A stretch of DNA of 64,000 nt from DASQFQ01 sp963722815 (GCA_963722815.1 CAVROM010000011.1:434001-498000), one strand, 5' to 3'. Shown: positions 48,675 to 56,996, counted from the first letter of the stretch. Notes: generated from the letters alone by a model not told the origin. Numbers and translations: made by a program.

Positions 48675-49769
48675 TTACGTGGCCGCGAGCTCCGCGCGCC
48701 GCGTGCGAGCGGCCTCGCGCGTCATCTTCTGCTTGCCCCAGCGCACGGCCTGCGCGTACTCCATGAGCTGCGGGAAGTACTCGCGCAGCGGCGGCACCTC
48801 GATGCCCGCAGGGACCAGCACGGAGCGCGCGCGGGCGTCGTCGAACACGACCCGCATGTCGAAGTACGGGACGTAGACGGAGTCGTGGTCGTCGGAGTCC
48901 GGGTCGACCGGATCGACGAACGGCGGCACCGGCTTGCCGAAGTACTCCGAGGCGAGCGTGGTGAGCTCGTCGACGGTGGCGGCGTTGCGCCCGGCGACGA
49001 GGTTGAACACGCCCGCCTCGCGGCGGTCGAGCAGGTGGACGAGCGCGTCGGCCACATAGTCGACCGGCACGATGTCCACGCGGCCGCTCGGCAGCGCGGG
49101 CAGCTCCTTGAAGAGCCCGCGGGAGTACGCCTGCATCGGCCAGTAGAGGACGTTGAAGGCAGGCGTCCAGCCCGTGTCGCTCTCGCCCATGACGATGCTC
49201 GGCCGCGCGATCGCGGGCCCGAGCTCGCGGGCCATCGCGACGATCTGCTCGGCGTCGGCCTTCGTCTGCTCGTAGGTGTTGCGGAACGACTGGCCGGTGT
49301 CGAGCTGGCGCTCGCGGAACGCGCCCTCGTGGCGGCCGCTGACGTAGGCGGTCGAGACGTGCACGAAGCGCTCGAGCCCGCCGCGCGCCTGCGCCGCGAG
49401 CGCGAATTCGAGCACGCGCGACGTACCGTCGACGTTGATCGCGCGCGCCTCGGGCAGCGGCAGGTCGAACGAGATCGAGGCCGCGCAGTGCAGCACCGCG
49501 TGGGTGCGCTCGGCGACCTCGTCGGCCCGGTCGCCGAGCCCGAGCCCCGGCTGGGTGAGCTCGCCGCGGACGGCGCTGACGCGGCCGCGGTACGGCGCGG
49601 GGTCGTCCCACAGCGTGGCGAGCACGTCGTCGAGCCGGCGCTCGGCGCCCGCGTCGTCGTCGGCGCGCACCAGCGCGAGCACCTCGCGGTCGCCGGCCTC
49701 GAGCAGGCGCGCGAGTACCTCCATGCCGAGGAAGCCGGTGGCGCCGGTCAGGAAGACGGCCGGCTTCAT
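48675..49769 (-). CDS. Extended SDR oxidoreductase (fatty acyl-CoA/thioester reductase-like)
   Basis: A 364-residue NAD(P)-binding protein. The Rossmann motif TGATGFLGMEVLARLL is followed by VLHCAASISFDLPLPEARAI and the active-site region FVHVSTAYVSGRHEGAF with YEQTK (Tyr-x3-Lys). This matches the NAD_binding_4 (male-sterility-like) group, which includes thioester-reducing enzymes. The ATG overlaps the fabI stop by 4 nt (ATGA, 49766-49769), so it is the last gene of the fab operon and may reduce acyl thioesters. The C-terminal 80 residues are not recognised. Confidence 0.8.
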   Translation of the reverse strand: MKPAVFLTGATGFLGMEVLARLLEAGDREVLALVRADDDAGAERRLDDVLATLWDDPAPYRGRVSAVRGELTQPGLGLGDRADEVAERTHAVLHCAASISFDLPLPEARAINVDGTSRVLEFALAAQARGGLERFVHVSTAYVSGRHEGAFRERQLDTGQSFRNTYEQTKADAEQIVAMARELGPAIARPSIVMGESDTGWTPAFNVLYWPMQAYSRGLFKELPALPSGRVDIVPVDYVADALVHLLDRREAGVFNLVAGRNAATVDELTTLASEYFGKPVPPFVDPVDPDSDDHDSVYVPYFDMRVVFDDARARSVLVPAGIEVPPLREYFPQLMEYAQAVRWGKQKMTREAARTRRAELAAT

Positions 49770-50560
49770 GCAACCGCCTCTTCGCGGTCGGGCACGGGCG
49801 CGGTGCCCATCGCGTGGAAGCCGCCGTCGACGTGCAGGATCTCGCCGGTGATCGCGCGGGCGTGATCGCTCAGCAGGAAGCACACGGCGGCCGCGACCGG
49901 GCCGGCGTCCTCCGTGTCCCAGCCCAGCGGCGCCTGCGTCTCCCACGCGCGCGCGAGGTCGTCGAAGCCGGGGATGCCGTTGGCGGCGAGGGTCCCGAGG
50001 GGCCCGGCGCTCACCAGGTTCACGCGCACGCCCTTCGGCCCGAGGTCGCGCGCCAGGTAGCGCGAGACGGCCTCGAGGCCGGCCTTGGCGACGCCCATCC
50101 AGTCGTAGACCGGCCAGGCGACCTGCGCGTCGAAGTCCATCCCGACGACCGCGCCGCCGTCCTCCATCAGCGGCAGCATCGCCGCGGCCAGGGCCTTCAG
50201 CGAGTACGCGCTCGTCTGGAACGCCTGCGTGGCGCTCTCGGGCGGCGTCTCGAGGAACTTGCCCCCGAGCGCGTCCTCGGGCGCGTAGGCGATCGCGTGC
50301 AGGACGCCGTCGACGCGGCCCCAGCGCTCGCGCAGGTCGTCCACGACGGCCTGCAGCTGGTCAGGATCGTTGACGTCGAGGTCGAGGACGTCGACCGTCT
50401 GCGGCAGCCGCGTGGCGGCGCGCTCGGTCATGCGCTTGGCGCGGCCGAAGCCGGTCAGCACGACCTCGGCGCCCGCCTCCTGTGCCTGGCGGGCGACCTC
50501 CCAGGCGATCGAGTCCTTGGTGATCACACCGGTGATCAGCAGTTTCTTGTCTTGCAGCAT
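49766..50560 (-). CDS. fabI: Enoyl-[acyl-carrier-protein] reductase (NADH), FabI/InhA type
   Basis: A 264-residue SDR enzyme for the last reduction of each elongation cycle. KKLLITGVITKDSIAWEVAR is the atypical FabI nucleotide site, and YDWMGVAKAGLEAVSRYLA carries the catalytic Tyr-x6-Lys; RVNLVSAGPLGTLAA follows. Close to mycobacterial InhA in style (GVITKDSIA). It is coupled on both sides: its ATG shares a base with the stop of a 29-codon ORF, and its TGA overlaps the SDR start. Confidence 0.93.
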   Translation of the reverse strand: MLQDKKLLITGVITKDSIAWEVARQAQEAGAEVVLTGFGRAKRMTERAATRLPQTVDVLDLDVNDPDQLQAVVDDLRERWGRVDGVLHAIAYAPEDALGGKFLETPPESATQAFQTSAYSLKALAAAMLPLMEDGGAVVGMDFDAQVAWPVYDWMGVAKAGLEAVSRYLARDLGPKGVRVNLVSAGPLGTLAANGIPGFDDLARAWETQAPLGWDTEDAGPVAAAVCFLLSDHARAITGEILHVDGGFHAMGTAPVPDREEAVA

Positions 50561-50649
50561 CAGAGAGGGATCAACACCCTTCCATCGTCGAGTACGACCC
50601 GCCCGCCGGTGTCGAGCACCACGGGGGGCTTCGGGTTCTTCTTCGTCAC
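50560..50649 (-). CDS. 29-residue ORF coupled between accD and fabI, function unknown
   Basis: Translation begins MTKKNPKPPVVLDTGGRVVL (GTG start) and ends VLIPL. Its GTG overlaps the accD TGA by 4 nt (GTGA at 50646-50649) and its TGA shares one base with the fabI ATG (TGATG at 50558-50562). Third codon positions are nearly all G or C. The basic N terminus followed by short beta-like stretches resembles nothing I recognise. It could be a small subunit of the carboxylase, as some actinobacterial acyl-CoA carboxylases have small epsilon subunits, or only a coupling peptide. No long non-coding gap remains if it is accepted. Confidence 0.6.
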   Translation of the reverse strand: MTKKNPKPPVVLDTGGRVVLDDGRVLIPL

Positions 50650-52145
50650 AGGGGGATGTTCCGGATCCCGGCGGCCGGGGCGGTCACCGAGTCAAGTGTC
50701 GTCAGGGCTTCGATCAGCCGGCGGCGGGTGTCGAGCGGGGCGATGACCTCGTCGACGTAGCCCTCGGCCGCGGCGGTGCCGGCGCTGAGGTGCTCCTCCG
50801 TGTAGCGGGCGGCGAACTCCTCGCGCGCCATCGCGGGGTCCTCGGCGGCGGCGATGTCGCGCCGGTTGACGATCCCGACCGCCTGCTTGGCGCCCATGAC
50901 GCCGAGCGTGGCGCCGGGCCAGGCGAACGAGAAGTCGGCGCCCAGGTCGCGCGAGTTCATGGCGATGAACGCGCCGCCGAACGCCTTGCGCAGCACGACG
51001 GTGACCTTCGGCACCTCGGCCTCGGCGAAGGCGTGGACCAGCTTGGCGCCGTGACGGATCACGCCACCCTGCTCCTGCTTGGTGCCGGGCATGAAGCCGG
51101 GCGTGTCCACGAGCACGACGAGCGGGAGCCCGAACGCGTTGCAGGTGCGGACGAAGCGCGCGCCCTTGGTCCCGGAGTCGGCGTCGAGCACGCCGCCCAG
51201 GTAGTGCGGCTGGTTGGCGATCACGCCGACCGCGCGGCCTTCGAGGCGCGCGAAGCCGCAGACCAGGTTGCGCGCCCAGCGCGGGGACCACTCGAGCATG
51301 CGGCCGCCGTCGACGAGGCCGTGGATGACGTCGCGCACGTCGTAGACGCGGCGCTCGTCGACCGGCACCGCCTCGGCGGGATCGACCCGCCCGGGCTCGG
51401 CCGAGCGCCAGCGCGGCGGGCGCTCCTTGGAGCTGGCCGGCAGGTGGTCGAGCAGGTCGCGGACGAGCATCGCCGCGTCCTCGTCGGTCTTGGCGGTGAA
51501 GTGGGCGACGCCGCTCTTCTCGTGCACCTTGTGGCCGCCGAGCTCGGCGGCCGTGACGTCCTCGCCCATGACCTCGCGCACGACGGCGGGGCCGGTGAGG
51601 AACATCGAGGCGCGCTCCGTCATCACGACGAAGTCGGTGAGTGCCGGGGAGTACGAGCCGCCGCCGGCGCTCGCGCCGCAGATCACGGAGATCTGCGGGA
51701 TGCGGCCGGACAGCGCGACGTGCTCGCGGAAGATGCGGCCGTAGCCGCCGAGCGCGGCGAGGCCCTCCTGCATGCGCGCGCCGCCGGACTCGATGAAGCC
51801 GACGACCGGCGCGCCGGCGCGGCCGGCGAGCCGCAGGACGCGGATGATTGACTCCGCGTGCGCCTCACCGAGCGAGCCGCCGAGGTAGGACGGATCCTGC
51901 GCGTAACAGAAGACCGGGCGGCCGTCGACGCGGCCGGCGCCGGCGATCACGCCGTCGCCCGCGCGCGCCTTCGCCCCCATGCGCTTGGACACGACGTCCG
52001 AGCGCAGGAGGGTCAGCGAGCCCTCGTCGCACAGCTCTTCGAGCCGCTGCAGGGGAGTGAGGCTCCCGGCGGGCGAGGGCTCCGGGATTAAGAGGTTTCG
52101 CCCGCCAGTCGTCGCAAGCTCCTCCTTCTGGGCGACGTTACTCAA
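50646..52145 (-). CDS. accD: Acyl-CoA carboxylase carboxyltransferase subunit (beta+alpha fused, AccD/PccB type)
   Basis: A protein of about 499 residues with both crotonase-like halves: ARMQEGLAALGGYGRIFREH with ICGASAGGGSYSPALTDFVV in the first half, and VLVDTPGFMPGTKQEQGGVI with KAFGGAFIAMNSRDLGADFS in the second. It transfers CO2 from carboxybiotin to acetyl-CoA or propionyl-CoA. No ATG or GTG lies near the conserved start (LTPLQRLEELCDEGSLTLL). The TTG at 52145 has GGAGG 4 nt upstream and overlaps the fabF stop (TTGA); a GTG at 52160 is possible. Either way, the first residues (SNVAQKEELATTGGRN) are encoded by repeat copy 4. Biotin-carrying partners are elsewhere. Confidence 0.9.
   Translation of the reverse strand: MSNVAQKEELATTGGRNLLIPEPSPAGSLTPLQRLEELCDEGSLTLLRSDVVSKRMGAKARAGDGVIAGAGRVDGRPVFCYAQDPSYLGGSLGEAHAESIIRVLRLAGRAGAPVVGFIESGGARMQEGLAALGGYGRIFREHVALSGRIPQISVICGASAGGGSYSPALTDFVVMTERASMFLTGPAVVREVMGEDVTAAELGGHKVHEKSGVAHFTAKTDEDAAMLVRDLLDHLPASSKERPPRWRSAEPGRVDPAEAVPVDERRVYDVRDVIHGLVDGGRMLEWSPRWARNLVCGFARLEGRAVGVIANQPHYLGGVLDADSGTKGARFVRTCNAFGLPLVVLVDTPGFMPGTKQEQGGVIRHGAKLVHAFAEAEVPKVTVVLRKAFGGAFIAMNSRDLGADFSFAWPGATLGVMGAKQAVGIVNRRDIAAAEDPAMAREEFAARYTEEHLSAGTAAAEGYVDEVIAPLDTRRRLIEALTTLDSVTAPAAGIRNIPL
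52096..52141 (-). repeat. Post-stop palindromic element, copy 4 (fabF-accD)
   Basis: Begins GTAACGTCGCC directly after the fabF TGA and ends GGCGGGCGAAA; the centre is CAGAAGGAGGAGCTTGCG, differing from other copies. It is read in frame as the N terminus of AccD. The flank beyond the element (CCTCTTAATC...GAGCCCTCG) also resembles that of copy 2. Confidence 0.75.
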
Positions 52146-53338
52146 GCTGCCTCCAGGCACAACACGGCGTTGTGGCCGCCGAACCCGAACGCGTTGGAAA
52201 GCGCGATGGGCTGCCGCCCGTTCACCTTCAGGGGCTGGGCCTCGTTCGGGACGTAGTCGAGGTCCATGCCCTCCTCCCGCTCCTCCCAGCCCAGCGTGGG
52301 CGGGGCCATCTTGTCGCGCAGGGCGAGGATGGTGGCGACGGCCTCGACGGCGCCGGCCGCGCCGAGCAGGTGCCCGATGGCCGACTTGGTCGAGGACACG
52401 GGGATCTCCCCCGCGTGGTCGCCGAGCGCCAGCTTGATCGCCTTCGTCTCGGCGCGGTCGTTGAGCGGCGTCGAGGTGCCGTGGGCGTTGACGTAGTCGA
52501 CGTCCTCCGGCTTGAGGCCGGCTGACTCGAGCGCCTGCTTGATCGCGTCCGCGGCGCCGATGCCCTCGGGCTGCGGGGCGGTGATGTGGTTGGCGTCCGA
52601 GGACGCGCCGTAGCCCTTGATCGTCGCGAGGATCGTCGCCCCGCGGGCCTCGGCCTTCTCGGCGTCCTCGAGCACGAGCACCGCGCCGCCCTCACCCATC
52701 ACGAAGCCGTCGCGGCGAGCGTCGAACGGGCGCGAGATGCCGCTGTCCGACAGCGCGTCGAGCGCGGCGAACGCGGCCCGGGAGAGCGGCGTCAGCGCCG
52801 CCTCGGAGCCACCGGTGACGACGGCGTCGGCCATGCCCGAGTGGATCAGGCTCGCGGACGTGCCGATCGCGTGCGCGCCCGCCGCGCAGGCGGACACGAC
52901 GCCGTACGAATGGCCGCGCAGCCCGTAGCGCATCGACAGCGCGCCCGGCGCGGCGTTGCTCATCATCAGCGGCACCGCGAGCGGCGAGACCTTGTTCGGC
53001 CCCGAGTCGCGCAGCACGCCGAAGTTGTGCTCGAGCGTGCCGATGCCGCCGATGCCGGTGCCGATGATGCAGGCGATCCGGGTCGGGTCGTACGGCAGCT
53101 CGTCGGACCAGCCGGCCTCGGCCAGCGCCTCGTCGCCCGCCACCATCGCGAACTGCGTGAAGCGGTCGGCGCGGCGCGCCTCCTTGATCGAGAGGTGCTC
53201 CTTGGGCTCGTACTCGCTGGCCTTGCCCTCGCCGTCCTCGATACCGGACTGCCCGGCGAGCCAGCGCTCGTGCAGGGTGCGGGCGCCGACACCCAGTGGG
53301 GTGACGGCGCCGATTCCGGTGACGACGACCTGGGTCAT
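52142..53338 (-). CDS. fabF: 3-oxoacyl-[acyl-carrier-protein] synthase II
   Basis: A 398-residue condensing enzyme. The Cys-His-His triad is visible: VVSACAAGAHAIGTS (Cys), VNAHGTSTPLNDRAE (His) and STKSAIGHLLGAAGAVEA (His). The C-terminal SNAFGFGGHNAVL is also conserved. It overlaps acpP by 4 nt upstream and accD by TTGA downstream. Length is a little shorter than the usual 410. Confidence 0.97.
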   Translation of the reverse strand: MTQVVVTGIGAVTPLGVGARTLHERWLAGQSGIEDGEGKASEYEPKEHLSIKEARRADRFTQFAMVAGDEALAEAGWSDELPYDPTRIACIIGTGIGGIGTLEHNFGVLRDSGPNKVSPLAVPLMMSNAAPGALSMRYGLRGHSYGVVSACAAGAHAIGTSASLIHSGMADAVVTGGSEAALTPLSRAAFAALDALSDSGISRPFDARRDGFVMGEGGAVLVLEDAEKAEARGATILATIKGYGASSDANHITAPQPEGIGAADAIKQALESAGLKPEDVDYVNAHGTSTPLNDRAETKAIKLALGDHAGEIPVSSTKSAIGHLLGAAGAVEAVATILALRDKMAPPTLGWEEREEGMDLDYVPNEAQPLKVNGRQPIALSNAFGFGGHNAVLCLEAA

Positions 53339-53583
53339 CCGGCTCGCTGCACGACGAGGTCGACGGCGTCGCCGACGGTCTTGATCTTGCCGACGTCCTC
53401 GCCCTTGAGCTTCACGCCGTACTCGTCCTCGATGATCTGGGACAGCTCGGCGAGGTCGAGCGAGTCGACGTCGAGCTCCTCGAAGGTGGACTCGAGCTTG
53501 ATGTCGTCGGCCTCGGGGCCGAACTGGACGAGGGCGTCACGTACGGTGGTCTCGACGGCCTCGGGGGTCACGGTCTCAGGCAT
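53335..53583 (-). CDS. acpP: Acyl carrier protein
   Basis: An 82-residue four-helix carrier. The phosphopantetheine Ser is in DVDSLDLAELSQIIEDEYG (about residue 41), in an acidic helical context (DDIKLESTFEELD). The final helix ends TVGDAVDLVVQRA. It overlaps fabF by 4 nt and lies 39 nt after fabG, inside the fab operon. Confidence 0.97.
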   Translation of the reverse strand: MPETVTPEAVETTVRDALVQFGPEADDIKLESTFEELDVDSLDLAELSQIIEDEYGVKLKGEDVGKIKTVGDAVDLVVQRAG

Positions 53584-53622
53584 GTGTCTGGTTCCTCTCT
53601 CTGAATATGGATCGGGGTGGTC

Positions 53623-54369
53623 TTAAGCGCTCATGCCGCCGTCGACGAACAGCGTCGAGCCGGTCACGTAGCCGGCGTCGTCGGAGGCGAGGAAGCGCAC
53701 GGCGGCGGCGACTTCCTCGGGCGTGCCCGGCCGCTTGGCGGGCACGGCCTCCATGACGGCATCGGGAATGTCCTCGGTCATCGCGGTGGCGATGAAGCCC
53801 GGGGCGACCGCGTTGACGGTCACGCCGCGCTTCGCCACCTCGGTGGCCACGGTCTTGGTCATGCCGATCAGGCCGGCCTTCGCGGCCGCGTAGTTGGCCT
53901 GGCCGGCGTTGGCGCGCGGCCCGACGACCGACGCGATGTTGATCACACGGCCGAAGCGCGCCTTGATCATCGGGCGCATCGCCCGGCGCGTCATGCGGAA
54001 GGCGGCGGTCAGGTTCGTGTCGATGACCTTGTCCCACTGCTCGTCCTCGAGCTGGATGGCGAGGCCGTCGGCGGTGATGCCGGCGTTGTTGACGAGCGCG
54101 AGCACCGGGCCGAGCTCTTCCTCGAGCTTGGTGAAGAGGTCGTTGGCGACGCCGTTGGCGTCGGACACGTCGCCCTCGATGGCGACGGCCTTGCCGCCGG
54201 CCTCCTCGATCGCCTTGACGGTCTTCTCGGCGCCCTCCTTGTCGGAGCGGTAGTTGACGCCGACGTTCCAGCCGTCGGCGGCCAGCGCGATCGCGACCGC
54301 GGCGCCGATGCCCTTGGAGGCGCCGGTGACCAGTGCGGTGGCGTTGTCAGGTCGGGGCTTCTGGCTCAT
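53623..54369 (-). CDS. fabG: 3-oxoacyl-[acyl-carrier-protein] reductase
   Basis: A 248-residue SDR reducing beta-ketoacyl-ACP with NADPH. ALVTGASKGIGAAVAIALAA is the nucleotide motif, NNAGITADGL the stabilising loop, and RVINIASVVGPRANAGQANY with AAAKAGL the Ser-Tyr-Lys triad. The end DDAGYVTGSTLFVDGGMSA is standard. It overlaps fabH by 4 nt. Confidence 0.96.
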   Translation of the reverse strand: MSQKPRPDNATALVTGASKGIGAAVAIALAADGWNVGVNYRSDKEGAEKTVKAIEEAGGKAVAIEGDVSDANGVANDLFTKLEEELGPVLALVNNAGITADGLAIQLEDEQWDKVIDTNLTAAFRMTRRAMRPMIKARFGRVINIASVVGPRANAGQANYAAAKAGLIGMTKTVATEVAKRGVTVNAVAPGFIATAMTEDIPDAVMEAVPAKRPGTPEEVAAAVRFLASDDAGYVTGSTLFVDGGMSA

Positions 54370-55361
54370 GCGGGGCCTCCCCACTCCAGGACCGCGCCGC
54401 CCCACGTGAAGCCGGCGCCGACGGCGGCCACCAGCACGGTGTCGCCGGGGTGCAGCCGGTCCTCGTCGCGCGCGAACGCGAGCGCGAGGGGGATCGAGGC
54501 GGCGGACGTGTTGCCGATGTCGCCGATGTAGTCGGCCACGCGCTCCATCGGGAGCTCGAGCCGCTCGGCGACCGCCTTCGTGATGCGGGCGTTGGCCTGG
54601 TGGTAGACGAACAGGTTGACGTCGTCGAGCGAGAGTCCGGCGAGCTCGACGGCTTCGCGGGTGGAGCTGACGAGCGCGGCGGTGGCGCTGTTGAACGTCG
54701 TGTGGCCGTCCATGCGCAGCACCGGGTCCTCGCGGCGGGCGATGATCGCCTCCGCGAGCTCGGCGTCGTTGCCGAACACGAACGGGCCGACGCCGCCGCC
54801 GTCCTGGTTGCCCATGACGACCGCGCCGGCGCCGTCGCCGAACAGGGCGGCGGTGCGCTTGTCGTCGAAGTCGGTGAAGCGCGAGAGCGCGTCGGCGCCG
54901 ATCACCAGCACGGTCTCCGCGCGGCCGCTCTCGATCATCGCGCTGCCGACGCTGAGCGCCGTCACGAACGCGGTGCAGGCGGCGCCGATGTCCATGGCGT
55001 TGGCCTTGGTGGCGCCGATCGCGGTGGCGACGTAGGGGGCCGCGTTGGGCGTGATCTCGTCGGCCGAGGTGGTGGCGACGAGCACGGCGTCGAGCTCGGT
55101 CGCGTCGATCCCCGCGTCCTCGACCGCGGCCCTGGCGGCGGCGGTGGCGAGATCGCTGAGCCGCTCGTGCGGCATCGCGTGGCGGCGCGAGCGGATGCCC
55201 GTGCGCTTCTCGATCCAGTGATCGTCGATGCCGAGGCGCTCGGCGATCGGCAGGTTGTTGACGACCTGCTCGGGCAGGTGGTGGCCGAGGCCGAGCACCG
55301 AAGCGGTGCGGAGGGTGGCGCCGTCGCGGCGTGCCGCCTCGGCGAGGGGTGCGCTACGCAT
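54366..55361 (-). CDS. fabH: 3-oxoacyl-[acyl-carrier-protein] synthase III
   Basis: A 331-residue initiating condensing enzyme. The Cys-His-Asn triad is present: DIGAACTAFVTALSVG, FVYHQANARITKAVAE and IGDIGNTSAASIPLALAF. The region MDGHTTFNSATAALVSSTRE replaces the GREVF-type stretch of E. coli FabH and may affect starter choice. The ATG at 55361 overlaps the fabD stop by 8 nt. Confidence 0.95.
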   Translation of the reverse strand: MRSAPLAEAARRDGATLRTASVLGLGHHLPEQVVNNLPIAERLGIDDHWIEKRTGIRSRRHAMPHERLSDLATAAARAAVEDAGIDATELDAVLVATTSADEITPNAAPYVATAIGATKANAMDIGAACTAFVTALSVGSAMIESGRAETVLVIGADALSRFTDFDDKRTAALFGDGAGAVVMGNQDGGGVGPFVFGNDAELAEAIIARREDPVLRMDGHTTFNSATAALVSSTREAVELAGLSLDDVNLFVYHQANARITKAVAERLELPMERVADYIGDIGNTSAASIPLALAFARDEDRLHPGDTVLVAAVGAGFTWGGAVLEWGGPA

Positions 55362-56178
55362 TGGCGGTCTCCTTGGTGATGCGGCGGGCCAGCTTCGACA
55401 GCACGGTGCCGGGGCCGGTCTCGACGAAGTCCTCGGCACCGGCTTCGAGCAGCGCGAGGAAGGTCTCGCGCCAGCGGACCGGGCGGATGAGCGCCTCGGC
55501 CAGCTCGCCGCGGACGTCGGTGAACGGCGCAGCGGTGGCGCCGCAGTAGACGGGGAAGCGGGGGTCTGAGATCTCGACCTGCTCCAGCGCCTCGCGGAAC
55601 GGCGCGACGGCCGGCTCCATGCGGGGCGAGTGGAACGCGCCGGCGACGTCGAGCGGGCGGGCGCGGACGTTGTACTCGCGGGCGGCCTCCTCGGCCTCCT
55701 CGAGCGCGCCGCGCTCGCCGGACAGGACGACCTGGCCGGGCGCGTTGTCGTTGGCGACGGTGACGCCGGCCTGATTCGCGATCGCCTCGGCGTCCTCGAT
55801 CGAGCCGCCCAGCAGAGCGAGCATCGAGCCGGAGTCGTCGGCCTCGGCCATCAGGCGGCCGCGGAGCACGACGAGCTCGAGGGCGTCGCCCGAGTCGAGC
55901 ACGCCGGCGGCGGTCAGCGCGCCGAGCTCGCCGAGCGAGTGGCCGGCGGCCATCGTCGGCTCGGCGTCGGAGGCGTGCCAGCCGGCCATCGAGGCGCAGA
56001 AGATCGCGGGCTGGGCGAAGCGCGTGGATTCGTCGACGCGGGCGAACGGGTCCTCCCCGACGAGCTCGATGCAGCGATCGAGCAGATCGGGCAGCTCCCG
56101 CGCGACGTCATCGCGCATGTCGGGGGTCTGGGAGCCCTGGCCGGGAAACAGCAGGGCAATTTCGGTTCGCGTGGTCAT
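55354..56178 (-). CDS. fabD: Malonyl-CoA:ACP transacylase
   Basis: A 274-residue transferase loading malonate onto ACP. FPGQGSQ opens the protein, the nucleophile Ser is in MAAGHSLGELGALTAAGVLD, and the catalytic His in GAFHSPRMEPA. It is the first gene of the fab operon; a GGTGGAG Shine-Dalgarno precedes the ATG. The upstream region holds a large inverted repeat shared with a divergent kinase gene. Confidence 0.96.
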   Translation of the reverse strand: MTTRTEIALLFPGQGSQTPDMRDDVARELPDLLDRCIELVGEDPFARVDESTRFAQPAIFCASMAGWHASDAEPTMAAGHSLGELGALTAAGVLDSGDALELVVLRGRLMAEADDSGSMLALLGGSIEDAEAIANQAGVTVANDNAPGQVVLSGERGALEEAEEAAREYNVRARPLDVAGAFHSPRMEPAVAPFREALEQVEISDPRFPVYCGATAAPFTDVRGELAEALIRPVRWRETFLALLEAGAEDFVETGPGTVLSKLARRITKETANA

Positions 56179-56219
56179 CGGTCTCCACCCTGAGCGCTGT
56201 TTCGCGCGTGTCCCAGCAT

Positions 56220-56259
56220 TGGCGCACTCGCACCCCCCGGGCAGGGGGGGTATGCGCCA
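56220..56259. promoter_or_regulatory. Nested inverted repeat in the fabD/HipA-like divergent promoter region
   Basis: TGGCGCA (56220-56226) pairs with TGCGCCA (56253-56259), and inside them ACCCCCC pairs with GGGGGGT around a short centre. It lies 41 nt upstream of fabD and about 30 nt upstream of the kinase start. Position suggests an operator or overlapping promoters; no known regulator site is matched. Confidence 0.45.
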
Positions 56260-56288
56260 CGCGGTGGGGGGTGAGAGGCTTCGCGGCC

Positions 56289-56996
56289 GTGCCGGGCCTG
56301 CGATCCGTGACCGCGACGCGTTATGTGACCCCCCTGCGGGAGGGTGGCTCGCTGCCCGGGCTGGTGGAGGCGGACGACGACGGGCTGTACGTCCTGAAGT
56401 TCCGCGGCGCGGGGCAGGGCATCAAGGCGCTGGTGGCGGAGATCGTGTGCGGGGAGCTGGCGCGGGGGCTCGGTCTGGCGGTGCCGGAGATCGTGCTGAT
56501 GGATGTCGATCCCGCGCTGGGGGCGGCCGAGCCGGACCCGGAGATCCAGGACCTGATCACGGGGTCGGCGGGCGTGAACGTCGGGCTGGACTTCCTGCCC
56601 GGCTCGCTGCCGTATACGCCGGCGGCGGGCTTCCAGCCGAGTGCTTCGGAGGCCGCCACGGTCGTGTGGCTCGACGCGCTGATCTCGAACGTCGACCGCA
56701 CGCCGCGCAACCCGAACCTGCTCGTGTGGCACGAGCGGCTGTGGCTGATCGACCACGGGGCGGCGCTGTTCTTCCACCATCGCGACTGGGATCCGGAGGT
56801 GGACGCGGTCAAGCCGTTCGCGGGCATCGCGGATCACGTCCTGCTGCCGATCGCGGGGCCGCTGCCGGATCCGGACGTGCCGGAGGATCTGGTGCGCGCG
56901 GCGGTCGACGCGGTGCCGTCCGACTGGATCGAGGCCGACCGCTATTTCGACTACCTGACGCGCCGGCTGGCGCGCCCGCGAGGATGGCTGCCGTGA
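56289..56996 (+). CDS. HipA-like kinase family protein
   Basis: A protein of about 235 residues resembling the HipA kinase fold. SVTATRYVTPLREGGSLPGL is followed by YVLKFRGAGQGIKALVAEIV (ATP-binding region), and the catalytic core is LDALISNVDRTPRNPNLLVW with LIDHGAALFFHHRDWDP (Asp-Arg and Asp-x-Gly elements). It lacks the N-terminal HipA subdomain. The GTG at 56289 is chosen to match the TATRYV start; GTG at 56271 is possible. Its stop overlaps the DUF3037 gene. No HipB-like antitoxin gene is present, so toxin-antitoxin function is doubtful. Confidence 0.82.
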   Translation: MPGLRSVTATRYVTPLREGGSLPGLVEADDDGLYVLKFRGAGQGIKALVAEIVCGELARGLGLAVPEIVLMDVDPALGAAEPDPEIQDLITGSAGVNVGLDFLPGSLPYTPAAGFQPSASEAATVVWLDALISNVDRTPRNPNLLVWHERLWLIDHGAALFFHHRDWDPEVDAVKPFAGIADHVLLPIAGPLPDPDVPEDLVRAAVDAVPSDWIEADRYFDYLTRRLARPRGWLP

